A DNA stretch of 60,000 nt from Nymphaea colorata. Its lineage: Eukaryota > Streptophyta > Magnoliopsida > Nymphaeales > Nymphaeaceae. Positions 49,109-60,000 of the stretch are shown here, one piece after another. The stretch is from assembly GCF_008831285.2 (NCBI RefSeq), contig NC_045141.1, positions 14,744,106 through 14,804,105 on the forward strand. The letters run 5' to 3'. Both the position numbers and the translations under genes were made by a program. How positions within the stretch are numbered: position 1 is the stretch's first letter; each line of letters begins with the position of its first letter. Below the pieces are notes generated by a model, which was not told where the DNA came from, did no database searches, and was given only the letters and a program-made list of their open reading frames with translations.

Positions 49109-49305
49109 TAAGGCTGGGCACCGGACCGGGTCGCCGGTGGATACCCGGTATCCGACTCGACTCCGGCCGGAGCCCAGGCCCCAAAAAAAAGGAAATATAT
49201 TTTTAAATTCAATCGGGCCAAGCTGGGCTCGGGCTCAAGTTTTAATGGTCAGGCTGGGTTTGGGCCCAAGTTTCAGGCGTTGGGCCGGCTTGATGCCCAG
49301 GATTA
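49109..49305. mobile_element. Short MITE of the same family
   Basis: Starts TAAGGCTGGGCACCGGACC; the inverted right end starts TAATCCTGGGCATCAAGCC. The core has GGGCTCGGGCTCAAG and GGTTTGGGCCCAAG words. The flanks GTTCCAAC and ATTTCAAC could be a decayed 8-base target duplication (6 of 8). It sits just beyond the right end of unit 2. Confidence 0.65.
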
Positions 49306-50525
49306 ATTTCAACCCATGTTTCCCAAAAATTGCAAGCATTATGTAACCATCCAGTCTTCTTGAATGGCGTACGTTCACCATTTCGAACCAGTGAACAACA
49401 CGAACAATGCACTCTCCCTTGTTGTTTTTTTACGATTGATGCTACCCGCTACCCCCAACTCAGTGGTGGAGGCACATATGGGCTAGTGTGGCCAGTTACT
49501 TATACCAGCCTACATAAATCCGAATGTTTTTATATTGGTACCTCATGATCATTTCATTGTTCATATAAGGACTGCCCCTTAAAAGTTCTTGATGCATTAA
49601 TATTTCAAAGGTGTTCCTTGCATAGATTCTGAAAACTACCATGAATATCAAGAAATTTGAGGCTCTCTTTTTAATTGAATGAGTTCAACTTATTATTACA
49701 TTCATATTGACCTATTCAAGGGATTGAAGTCACAAGTTAATATGAATATGAATAGGATTTAAACAATTCATTTGATCTCTTATAATTAATACAATGTGTT
49801 GAACTTCTTGTTTTATTTATATTGATTGACTTAAGAGGTTGAAATTACAAGTTTGTATGAATGTGAATGGTATTTAAGTCATTCATTTAGTCTTTTATAG
49901 TTAATCTAATGACTTGTTGATACATTTATATAGAATGATTTAAGGTTTCTTAGTCTAAAGAAGCCATACTGTTAAATGAAAACAGTCCTTCCAACACTTG
50001 TCTATTGCTCTATCTTTAATTCTCCCTTTGTGCCTCCATGCCTTGGATTAGGTTGGGTGGGGGGGGGTTTCACTTAAAATGCATAATTATAACAAATTTT
50101 GAATTAGAAAACAATGTATTTAAGATCAAATTACACTTAAAATCCAAAGATCTTAAATTATAAGGAATGAGTTCTGACTTTGAGACCTATGGTTTGAAGA
50201 TGCTAAGCCAAGACATTCATAGTGTAATCCATGATTCTAAATCCTTGTTAGAAGTCGAAGATCTAAAATCTTAGAGTCTAAAATATCATCTCCAATTTAA
50301 GATTCAAGGAAATCAAACAACTTAGATTTGAAAGCCTTATATTTCATTGAAACCCACATTGCGGTAAACAAACCTTGCTTTACAGTTATTTGAGTTGGAC
50401 TTGGCTGTAGATCGGGCTTTGAGTGCTAAATAAAGACCGCATTGGACCCTCACCTGGTTAGACACGCGACCCAGCCACATCCGCTAGGAATCGTTGGCCA
50501 GTGAGCCGCAAGGTGGAAGAAACCG
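49306..50525. other. Intergenic and upstream region of the next gene
   Basis: No exon seen. A degenerate direct repeat occurs at about 49,660-49,930, where phrases like GAATGAGTTCAACTTATTATTACATTCATATTGACCTATTCAAGG (in part) and their variants recur about 100 bases apart. The last 150 bases before 50,526 presumably hold the promoter of the following gene; no TATA box is certain. Confidence 0.4.
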
Positions 50526-52482
50526 ATGGCCTCCCTTCTGTTCCGCTTCTCCCCCTCATCCATGGCGGCCCTCGTTCGTGGAACCGCGCCATCTCCTGCC
50601 ATTATCTTAACAAGCCGTCCTTCGCCAATCTCCAGATTCGCCTGTAGCTCTCGAAACTGGTCGAGGAAATCGAAGTGTATAAGGCTGTCCAGAGATCGGA
50701 TAAACCAGCAACCCGGCGAGGATGAGGAAGAAGAAAGAACGAAGTTAGCTGCGTTCTTCTCTCCGGTGAGCCTCTAATTCTTCATTTTCCGTTGATATGA
50801 ATCAAAACAGCCGATGCCCATGTGTTGTTCTCCGGCGAGCCTCTCGGAAAATTGGTAAGCAACACCACTTTTCGCACTACCAACTACACAGAGCCCATCG
50901 CTGGTGTTTCCATCACCATAAAAATTGTATTTCAAACCAGAAGCTTTAGCATGCCAGTAATTTGCAATTGCCGTGGGTTTAGGAGGAATCCTGTTAAAAT
51001 ATTGTCTGTCAGCAACTTCCTTCCACCAGGGGCTTTGGAAAAGCCGTTGCTTCTATCCAAGACCACAATCCCGCCTCAGTAGCAGGGCCAGAAGTTTTGA
51101 CCTATGCATAGAACAAACGTAATTATTCTAAGGAACATTATGGCAGAGTAAACGAAACAAATACTTGGTTCTAGCATACCTCTGCCTCAATTTTTTCATG
51201 AATAACAGTAATCAGCTGCACCATACTCTGATTAAACTTCTGAAGTTTAATCATCTTTTTATCTTCTGAAGCTTCCTAATGAGCATATTAATTGGAAATA
51301 TTTGATCTTTGCTTTCCTAAGATTAGATGGAACTTGACACAGTGATCCTTGTTTTTCTTCCTTTTCTGGTTTACTGTCAGTAGGAATGCTTCAAGGTGCA
51401 TTCTTCGAAGGCTAAGATCTATAAAAAATATAGACATAATTCAGAAACATCGGTAGGTCCTGCATTTCCTTTAGTAGTCAATGATCGTGTAGGTGATAGA
51501 CCTTCAGAAAGGACTAGACAGGTGCTTGAAGCAGATAAAAAACAGTAAATGAAAAAAAAAATAAGAGGAAGGAGGGGAGGGAAAAGAAGATGGACAAAAG
51601 AAAAGTGAAAAAAAAATGTAAAAATGTAAAATTGAAGAAAGAAAAGTGCGGCATTTTCTTTCACTTGGGCACCTGTACCTAGGTGGTCCAAATTAGTCGA
51701 AGGGATACTTCTTTTGCTAATACCTTTATTTTAGTTTCTCATAGAATCCATCTACAACGGGTCTGGATGACAGACCATTTTCTTCTAGTCCTTGTTTGGT
51801 TGCTAAGTTTTGTTGTCGTTCAGTTATACAAGATTACAAGTTTACAATGTTGGCTATCAGGGAATAACAAGTCATGTACGGGAAGGAAAAGTCTAGATAG
51901 ATCCGTTGATCTGTTAACCTTGAAATCCTTCATCTGTTTATGGTTTGCATCAATCTCCCTTGTTGGAAGGCTTGTTAGACTTGTCCAATGCTAGAGCAGG
52001 AAGCAAAGGGAATTTATCTTGAATACAAAGGGGAACATGTAAAAGTTAAAACTCCAGAGAAATTCTGCTTCAAGTATCAATATGTATTCTTGCAGGAAAA
52101 TTCAAATTGCCTATATCTATGTCCCTTCACTGATTTGACTTTCCATAAGAAGTCATGGAAATTCATGAGAATACATCACGACAGTTACTTTCAATGCATT
52201 GATGATCTGGCTTCAAGAATTTCAGTCATCTTCCTACTTCGAGTTACTTAAGCAAGTCTTGGTCTGCATTTTCTGATTCTGGTTATTTTGCTGCAGGAGG
52301 ATTTGGGGTACTTATGGAAATTGCTGACTGGTTCTGTTCTTGGGTCTGTGTTAGTGAAGTATGGCAGCGTTCTTGTACCAGAAATTACAAGACCAAACAT
52401 TACACAGGCGCTGCTAATGATTTTTCTGCCGGTGGTTGTCAGTGTTTTATTGCTGATAAATGCTAGTTCCAGTGACAGTTGA
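50526..52482 (+). CDS. Small plastid-targeted membrane protein, unknown function (2 exons)
   Basis: CDS 50,526-50,765 joined to 52,297-52,482, 141 residues; the phase-0 intron begins CTCCG/GTGAGC and ends CTGCAG/GAGG. Residues 1-50 are rich in Ser, Arg and Ala with almost no acidic residues (MASLLFRFSPSSMAAL...), a typical plastid transit peptide. An acidic linker follows (GEDEEEERTKLAAFFSP, about 64-80). Exon 2 gives EDLGYLWKLLTGSVLGSVLV, KYGSVLVPEITRPN and then a long hydrophobic helix (about 119-135) ending INASSSDS. I see two hydrophobic segments, so it is probably an integral plastid membrane protein. The KYGS-LPEITRPN stretch looks conserved among land plants from memory, but I cannot name a function. 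The 1.5 kb intron has no other gene. The start is the first ATG in good context (ACCGATGGC). Confidence 0.8.
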
Positions 52483-53979
52483 GACACAGATCACTGTTTT
52501 ATATAACACATTCACCTGGGAAATTTTCCAAAACATGTCACTATGTTATATATATATAACATCTGGTAGAGGTTTCATCTGACTCATATACACCCCTAGC
52601 AGATGTTGGCAGGGTATTGAACCTTTGACACTCTGCAACTTGAACATCTCAAATCTGACCCCTAGCATGGAGGCTTGCAATTTGAAAGTCTCAATACTAC
52701 TGTGCTTCAGTTAGGCAGCTGCAGATGTCTACCATTGAGGTCAGATTGCAAAAATGGGAGCAGAAGATTCAGCAGGGCAGTATAGATTGTCAAGGTGCAC
52801 ATTTTCTGAATTTTGCTACCAAGTTTCTGCATCCAATGTTGGGAATCAACCCATATGGGTCTACCCTTGCTAATTAATCAGATTGCTTACCACTTCAATT
52901 AAAAACTACTGTAAGATCAAATACAGGAGCTGCCGTTGATTATAATCACCATTAGATGTCCATTTTGCTCATCCTGGAGGGGAAAACTGCTGCCAAAGCC
53001 AAGGATCTCTACTAGAGTTCGAGTGTGTGTGTCTGCGTGCATGCGTGTGTATGTACAACAGATAAGAGGCTACCTGAATACATCATAATCACTAAAATGT
53101 GCGTTAGAGTTACTGAAAACAAATCTGATTTGCAGTATGTAATGGAATAAATGACAGTTGTATCTTCGTTGTGACTACCAATCCAATAATTCCGGGTTCC
53201 TGATTCATTCCCATGTAAGTGGCCTCAGCAACTAAACTGATCGAATGTAGCCATTGCCATACTTGTCTAATCAGATAGAATCAGATTCAGCACTCATTTG
53301 AATTTGGTTACAAAATCCTGTGTTGGAATTGAACTCTGTCATTGTCTGGGCAGAGACTTTCTTATCAAATTCGATTGACGGGATCCGGATCGGAAGGTGG
53401 TCTCAGGCATATATCCCAGTCATTGACATCCCTTGCTGTTTAAGTGGGTACACAATTTAACGTACGGTCAATGCGGGGGTACATCAAACATTTGCTGGTC
53501 GTCGCTGCCAACTCTTGAAAAAGCCCTTTTCGATCAATGGCCTCTTTCTTCCTGGCATTTCACACAGGAGACGAACAGAACAGACTTGACTTGATTCTAT
53601 CAGTTGTTTGGGCTTCAATTCTGGTGGGTGCATATTCTCCACTTGTATGACTAAGTCGGAGGAGACTCGCGCAAAGTCTAAAGGCTAAGACTATGCCCAG
53701 TAGGAACCTAAACATTGTGGCTCTTTAAGACCAGAGTTATTTGAGCGACTTCTCTCTTATTAGGAAAGTTCTGTTTTCATGATATTCACATGCATGGGTC
53801 CAGGGGTAGAGCTAGGAATTTTTCATGGTAGGCTGAAATATAAAAGACTAACATCAATTAATTAAAAAATTTTAAAGTTTACATGTAAAACTTTTGTTTA
53901 TGAAATTTTGAAGGGGGAATCAAGATCCCTGCATGGGTCCACTTTGAAATTTCGTGTGATGCTATTGAACGCTGATGCC
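52483..53979. other. Downstream intergenic DNA
   Basis: Contains the 3' UTR of the preceding gene at its left end. A GT-rich tract (GTGTGTGTCTGCGTGCATGC) lies near 53,022. A dispersed-repeat remnant (GGTCCAGGGGTAGAGCTAGG) lies near 53,797. No further exon chain is seen. Confidence 0.45.
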
Positions 53980-54411
53980 ATGCACGCTGCAGGCGGAAGG
54001 AGAGGGGGGACGGTTCCTTCTCCCCTTCCCACACGGTAGAAAGGGGGTGGGGAATCGTCCTCCCTTGCCGCCTGACAGCAGCGGCCACGCGGCCGGTCAG
54101 CGCCCACCCCCTTCTCTTCTGCCTTCAAAAATCAAGGCCGAGGCAAAAGCGGTTGGGGGATTCCCACCGTTGGCGGCGCCGGCCGACCTCTTCCGTGCCA
54201 CCATCTAGCGACAGGGGCGACGAATCCCCCTCCCATTTCCTTCCTCAACATGCTAGTGGAAGGAGGAGGGAGATTCTCCGCTGCCGGACAGCAGGCCGCC
54301 CACTGTCCAGTGGCAGGGCGTCCAACGTCTGGAGATGGTGGCAGCAACCGTTCGGACGGCGGCAAGTGGCCGTTCTCTTTCCACCACAACTTCAAAAAAA
54401 AAAAAAAAAAA
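53980..54411. repeat. GC-rich island ending in poly-A
   Basis: About 400 bases of strongly GC-rich DNA in an AT-rich setting, with open frames in several phases because of composition, ending in about 18 A residues (54,393-54,411). The abrupt poly-A end suggests a retroposed sequence. No domain or tRNA-like promoter is recognisable, and no target duplication is certain. Confidence 0.4.
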
Positions 54412-55384
54412 TGCATTGATTGAGCCATCAAAATCTGTTCATAGTCTATATATATATTAAAAAACTGAAAATAATCGGTATAACTAGCCACTGTTATAAT
54501 ATATGGACGGATTCTGTTCTGTTGAAAGACTGAAAATTTTCATGAGTAGACTTTACAAGGCCGACGGCCACCGTTCCGGAGATTTGTCAAACAGGCGATG
54601 GTCGTTTTTTTATTTCTCCAAAGCCCCTTTCATGTGTACGGCGAGACGCATTCAAACCTTCAATTCTACTTTGACCTAAAGTTAGCGCTCTTTTTTGAAA
54701 ATTTTCATTTAACGGCTTTTCTCTTTAACAACAAGACTCACATTTCGAAGTTATAGGTACAAGCTTCGCTTTTGCTAAGAAGTGGAGCCAGAATTAACTT
54801 AAAATCTTCTCAAACGATTTGATCATAACTCGGTTTTTTTAGACCGACCCTCATGAAATGCTGTAACATTTGTTCGAAAGAATGTTCCTTTACTCTTATT
54901 GAAAAGAAAAAAAGTGATATAAGGGTACATGTACAATTCTAATCTACCAATCCTGGGCTTTTATTTTATGGGGTCAACGATTGTTTGTTTTATTTGAATA
55001 AAGTAGTAAGACCAGTTATTAAAAAAATGTTTTCCAAAATCTTTTTGTCTTTTTTTTTAATTTTCAATTTTATTTTTACAAAAGGTTTTCTTTTTTTATT
55101 ATGAATTAAAGTTATTTTAGTCGTTAACCAGTTTGGCATATAACCAACAGCCGTTGGGATGCAATCCAGTTGTAGTTGTTTATCTTGATAAAAGAAAGAA
55201 AGATGGTCAACCGCACGCGTTTTCAACAGAGACCTCATCGACCTGTCCTTCCTTCTCCTCCTCTTCTTCTTCTCCCACTTCTTCTTTTCTTCCATACGCT
55301 GCCTGGAAAGACATCTCTCTCTTCCTCTTTCTCTGTTTTCCTTATCCTATAAGAGGAAGAAGGGAGAAGGAAGGAGAGGAAGAG
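54412..55384 (+). promoter_or_regulatory. Upstream region of the calmodulin-like gene
   Basis: AT-rich to about 55,130, then a pyrimidine-rich leader (TTCTCCTCCTCTTCTTCTTC) and a purine-rich stretch (AGGAAGAAGGGAGAAGGAAG) just before the ATG at 55,385. The frame is open upstream to about 55,133, but that part reads as low-complexity Ser/Glu and is more likely 5' UTR. Confidence 0.4.
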
Positions 55385-56089
55385 ATGGTAATGACTCTGG
55401 TGTTCTTCGCCACCATATTCCTGTTGGGCTTCTTCAACTCCCTGTTTCTCTCCTTCTCACCGACCAAGAAGACCATGGCCTGGCTCTCCTCTCTCTTCAT
55501 GGCCGTCTCCCCTCCCCCTGCACCCTCCACCAACAAGGCTCTCCCCTGCCAGCATCCTCTCGCCAAGACAACCAACGAGGCGGAGCTCCGCCGCGTCTTC
55601 TCGACGTTCGACCACAACGACGACGGCCTCATCACCCGGCAGGAGCTGCAAGACTCGCTGGAGAACCTCGGCCTCTTCGTCTCTGACGCCGACCTGGACT
55701 CCATGGTGGCGAGGCTGGACACCAACGGCGACGGAGCCCTGGACCTCCAGGAGTTCTGCGTCCTCTACGAGTCCGTGAACGTCTCCGGCAGGAGAGACGG
55801 CAACGCGGGTAGTGGTCGTGATGGGGAGGGGCTGGGAGGGGAAGAGGTCGGCGAGGACGAGGAGCTGAAGGAGGCGTTCGACGTGTTCGATGTGAACGGG
55901 GATGGGTTCATCACGGTGGAGGAGCTGGGGTCGGTGCTGAGCTCGATGGGGCTGAAGCGGCGCGCCAGCCGGACGCAGCTGGCCCAGATGATCGGAACCG
56001 TCGACGCCGACGGCGACGGCAGGGTGAGCTTGGCTGAGTTCCAGCAGATGATGAAGGCAGGTGCTGCTGGCATCTCGCCCCTCGCTTGA
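55385..56089 (+). CDS. CML: Calmodulin-like protein with four EF-hands and hydrophobic N terminus
   Basis: An intronless gene of 234 residues, similar to the plant CML3/4/5 group. These are Ca2+ sensors, and some members are anchored to endomembranes by a hydrophobic N terminus (family knowledge). Residues 2-25 are hydrophobic (LVFFATIFLLGFFNSLFLSF) and may be a signal anchor. Canonical 12-residue EF loops lie at 76-87 (DHNDDGLITRQE), 112-123 (DTNGDGALDLQE), 169-180 (DVNGDGFITVEE) and 207-218 (DADGDGRVSLAE), each with acidic positions 1 and 12. A Gly/Asp/Glu-rich linker (about 131-160) separates the two lobes. I chose 55,385 as the start because it opens the hydrophobic helix; an upstream in-frame start would add 84 low-complexity residues. 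The third base is strongly G/C, unlike the surroundings. The 3' half and its flank are copied at 27,287. Confidence 0.93.
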   Translation: MVMTLVFFATIFLLGFFNSLFLSFSPTKKTMAWLSSLFMAVSPPPAPSTNKALPCQHPLAKTTNEAELRRVFSTFDHNDDGLITRQELQDSLENLGLFVSDADLDSMVARLDTNGDGALDLQEFCVLYESVNVSGRRDGNAGSGRDGEGLGGEEVGEDEELKEAFDVFDVNGDGFITVEELGSVLSSMGLKRRASRTQLAQMIGTVDADGDGRVSLAEFQQMMKAGAAGISPLA

Positions 56090-58477
56090 AATCAACGCCT
56101 CCGCCTTTTTCTCTTTGTAAATAGTTTAGTTTAGACGAAGCCACCATTCCACTTTTCCCTACGAGTACAAAGAAAATTTGCTTCTTCGGCTCTAAGTTGA
56201 TTATTTTTCTTGCAACATATTTGATGCTTTTATTTCTCGGCAGCAATAGTTTAATTATGCCTAAAAATTCGCATAAAAAGCGCCCAAACATTTTATTTGT
56301 TACTTTTATATTGAATGTGTGTGGGTATTTTAATTTTTAGAAGGTTTTCTTCATCAAATGCATGACATAAAAGTTAGTTTAAAAAGAGAACAATCAGGAC
56401 ATATTCCTTTATTGGAATCATCTGACAGAAAAAACACTTTATATGAATCTATACAATGATATAGTGTTTTTGCTACCAAACTACCTCTACATATACTTGT
56501 AAATTGGTCCCTTTTAATTGGACGTTTGATATATAAAGAAGGGAGACAGTAAAGAATTGTAGGTCAGGTCCAAAAAGCATTGGATATAACTCGATCTAAA
56601 TAACTATTGATATGAGCTATGCACCTAGCTATGCCGCACAATAGTATAATTTCAATGGCTCAATAGTTTGGAGTACTGATTTTTATATAAGGGAAAGTAA
56701 ATGAGATGTCAAAGGAGCCAATACTCTCACCTCCCCTCCTTTTGTTTGAAGGTATAAGGCCGCTTCATGACCTTAGTAGAAGAAAGTATACCCCATCAAT
56801 TGAAGAGTCTTACTCATCATTATTTGCAGTCTAGGTGAATAGTATTCATAGAAATTAATCTGATAACTAAGTTCTCATCCGCACACGAGTTTGACCACTT
56901 ACTTCATGTCCCTTAAGACAAATTGTGCATGAAAACCAAAGGAAAAGTCCAAGAGAAACTTTTTTTTTATGTTGTACGGACCAATGGTAGAGCTACGTAT
57001 ATGAGCTAATAGTATAGGCAATTGATCACACTGCATTATGGATTCCAAATTGATAATCATGCTAAAGCGCGCGGCAATTTGTGACGATCATGTTCTAGTA
57101 ATCAAACACGCTTAATACCTAGTTTTCGTTTTTGGTTTTCCTTTTAAGCTTAAATTTATGAAAGGGAGATTATCTGGTTAATTTGTATAGTTTCAATTAG
57201 TAAGCAAACTATGGATTATTTTGGATAGAGTTATAGGACTTTCCTGTAAGTGAACATGGTTTTGAAAGAAAAATTTATCGTGACCACTTTTATTGTTAGA
57301 AAGTTTTTGTTTATGAAAACAATATGCAAAGAGCAACTGCACTTTATTTTTCAGAGCGTGAATAGATATATTTATCTAAAGTGAATCTACTTTTCCTCAG
57401 TCCCAATTATTTTTAAGAGTTTGAATGGTTAGTAGGTTGTTAACCTCATGCTTACTCGAAAAAATATTATGTGATTATGGATTTTTTTCTTTCAATATTC
57501 ATTTTATTTTTTACCCCTTCAACTCAAACCCAATATGTAGTTGTTGACACTTTGTTTTGGTAAATCCTTCCATAATGACGCCAAATTGACCGAAAATATA
57601 TTTTTCAATATCCAAGAAAATGCCTTTTTTTTTTAACGTTCAATAAGACCAACAACGGTCGCTTGGACCAGTAAACAACCATGTCGAAGAAGCCAAAGAA
57701 GGCCAAATCAAAATAAAAAGGAAAATGTTATAAAGTCAAAAACAAAATATGAAAAACAATTCATAAGAATTATCAACTACTCCAAACCGCGTGGGCTCTT
57801 GACAACTACAAATTCTGCCATTTTTCCTCCACATATTCACTGTGATACGAGTCGACGATAGATACGTCGCTTACAAACCACGCGCTCGCACCTATTCTTC
57901 TCATAACTTTTACTTTACACAAGGTGTCATGTCATAGAATTTTTCTATGGGATGATGAGTTTGGCCGTCATGCTTTTAGAAACTAAGACTGTCCTCTAAG
58001 ATGACAAGACTAAGACTTGATCTAGGGTTTTCAACTTAACAACAATCCTGAATACCTTTCTTATCGGTCGCTCGCCATTGATGTGACATAAAGATGGATG
58101 TTACAGAAATAGTAAAACCAGTCTCAATTTTGAGATCATCACTGACTTATGCATGATTTAGATGTTATAGGAGTGGTAAAGTCTGTTTGATAATGAAATC
58201 AGCACCTGTCGCCACCTATCTCATTTCATGCACATGGGGAAGAAAGCCAGAGACTTGAGACCATTGTATATCATATCTCTCTATGGGGACATAGCAGTAA
58301 CAGTAACAGATACTGCTATTGTTTCATGTATTTATTTATGGAATGAATACCATAAAGTAGTTCATGAATCTGTCTTAAAAAATTGTAGTAAGTGTACGAA
58401 GTAATATTATTATGCTATTACTATTGCCAAATGACTCTGGCCCATTGTGGGCCATCTCCACCATTACCTTCATCCCC

Positions 58478-58510
<33 letters not shown>

Positions 58511-58847
58511 CAAATTAGTTTCTTAGCTGAAATCATCTTCTTAAATGTGAAAAGTCTCTTCAGAAAAAGTATGCAGATCCATCCGTCATCTTTAGTGAAT
58601 ATTTATTGCATTCACAAAAGAATACTAAATGAGAAGGATGTGGAGAAAGACTGAAAATGAACCAACTGATATCTCAAAGATATTTTCAAAATTTACATCT
58701 TTTGAAAATGTTTGTGTAAAAATAGGAAATATGGAACTTACTCATAAATACAAAGTTTAGCGGTTGCTAATTCATCTGCTAAAAGGTAACCAAAACAATG
58801 ATTATGAACTTCATTTTCCTAAATTAGATTCTTTTAAGATATGACTA

Positions 58848-58895
<48 letters not shown>

Positions 58896-59253
58896 CAAGT
58901 CTACAATAAGGGCAAGAGCTTAGGGAAAAATTTGGGGAAATACATGTATGAATGTACATGATGAAGAATGTGTTTCTCCTATAGGAGAGAGATTACACAT
59001 TATGGAATTCAATGAGCTGAATATTTAAGGAACTTTCATGAACTTTTATCCTTAGACTTATTATCTTAAGGATCACATCTTCCCCAACTAAGACAAAGAT
59101 ATGTGCTTTTCTTATATGGTAGACTACACATGGCAAGGTTCAATGAGATAAAAAGTTAAGGAACCTTCATGAGTAGCTTAGAATAAATTCCAACTTTGTT
59201 CTCATAAAAGATTGTTCTGCTTTAGTTAACACAATAATAAGTATGCATAGCAA
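56090..59253. other. Downstream flank of the calmodulin-like gene and intergenic DNA
   Basis: 56,090-57,067 is the source of the block copied into 27-31 kb and includes the empty site for the plastid insert near 56,820. The rest (57,068-59,253) is AT-rich with no supported gene; microsatellites lie near 58,480-58,510 (CT) and 58,851-58,893 (GT then TA). Confidence 0.5.
58851..58893. repeat. Compound microsatellite (GT)n-(TA)n
   Basis: A short GT tract runs into about 30 bases of TA, the same compound structure as at 35,231-35,262. Confidence 0.95.
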
Positions 59254-60000
59254 CACTACACAAAAAGATGGTTTCACCAACGCATGAAGAATATAACATA
59301 GTGAAAGTTGACTTTTACTAACCTTTATTCGATAAGTATGAACTTTTACCAATGTTCAGAAGAGGATATCGGTTAAAAAAGACATTCACGGATGCGTGAA
59401 GCTATTGTGTTGTTGAAGTTGCACCTTTACTAATGTCAAAAGCCAGCATCAATAAAAATGAAAAAAGGTTCAACCTTTACCGACGCGTTATGGTTCTCCC
59501 ATCGATGAAACTTTTCGATGTTGAAGATTGCCGATGTTCAGCTAAGTGCGTCAATAAAAGGCATCTGTATCAGTCTAATACCAACACGTGACATTCTTCA
59601 AGTCGTTGAAACATATTTCCATTGAAACATTATCAACGCGAGCATCCCACGTTGCTAAAACTTTGCTTTGATCGATGTGTTGACTACGGACGTTGCTAAT
59701 ACCCTTTTCACTGACGCACTTGGAATGTCAGTAATGTTACTACATTAACATCATTGATGTGTAAAAAATTTTATCAACGTCCAAGTCCATTGTCGGCATA
59801 GTTTTTACTGACAACCCGTTAAGATGCCAGAAATAATTGATTATTATCGACGTTGTCGGACGTTGGTAATGTCAATATTTACTACATGTAGACTGCACTG
59901 GTGATATCCTATACCGACATGCCAGTCCAGTGTGTCGGTGATGATTTTTAACGGCACATTCTTTGACACACTCTTCACCAATGATATCACAGAACATCGG
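59254..60000. mobile_element. Terminus of a CACTA (En/Spm) DNA transposon, continues past window
   Basis: It begins CACTACACAAAAAGATGG, the expected CACTA terminus. It is followed by many degenerate subterminal repeats in both orientations around ACCGACG/CGTCGGT/TTACTAACG (for example near 59,478, 59,850 and 59,920). Subterminal arrays of this sort are a hallmark of plant CACTA elements. No transposase frame is visible, as this is only the end of the element. The other end and the 3-base target duplication would lie beyond 60,000. Confidence 0.8.

Overview
This window is plant nuclear DNA. The evidence is AT-rich non-coding sequence full of (TA)n and (CT)n microsatellites, genes split by canonical GT-AG introns, plant-specific gene families (a plant SLC35B-type nucleotide-sugar transporter, a calmodulin-like EF-hand protein, MIR396), small plant DNA transposons, and a nuclear insertion of plastid DNA. 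The species cannot be fixed from the sequence. The matK remnant is angiosperm-like and a water-lily-type or other early-diverging lineage is possible, but that is a guess.

Layout. 1-15.0 kb is gene-poor: microsatellites, transposon remnants, and one clear gene, a MIR396 hairpin on the minus strand at about 5.8 kb. 15.0-49.0 kb is a direct tandem segmental duplication. Unit 1 (about 15,016-34,185) and unit 2 (about 34,186-48,975) each carry a complete 11-exon minus-strand gene for a UDP-galactose/UDP-glucose transporter of the UTR5 (SLC35B1-like) family. I could join all 22 exons with conserved splice sites and an open frame. 50.5-52.5 kb holds a two-exon plus-strand gene for a small, probably plastid-targeted, membrane protein that I do not recognise. 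55.4-56.1 kb holds an intronless calmodulin-like gene with four EF-hands and a hydrophobic N terminus. From 59,254 to the end there is the terminus of a CACTA (En/Spm) transposon that runs out of the window.

The most interesting part is 27.28-31.20 kb. In unit 1 the leader of the transporter gene is broken by about 3.9 kb that unit 2 lacks. The insert begins with a copy of the 3' half of the calmodulin-like gene plus its downstream flank (source at about 55,851-57,067). Inside that copied flank lies about 2.8 kb of shuffled plastid DNA (ycf15, trnR-UCU, psaB and matK pieces) that is absent from the source locus. The insertion placed an ATG already present in the transporter leader in frame with the calmodulin C-lobe, giving an 81-codon open frame with two intact EF-hands, head to head with the transporter. 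Copy A of the transporter also has a stop codon that removes the last 14 residues seen in copy B.

Because the two units and the two calmodulin loci can be compared base by base, the window has internal occupied/empty site pairs for several insertions (two small DNA transposons, the plastid DNA and the calmodulin block) and a 1.6 kb intron indel. I see no operon, CRISPR array, phage or toxin system, and no wholly new molecular system. The novelty lies in the rearrangement history and the chimeric open frame.
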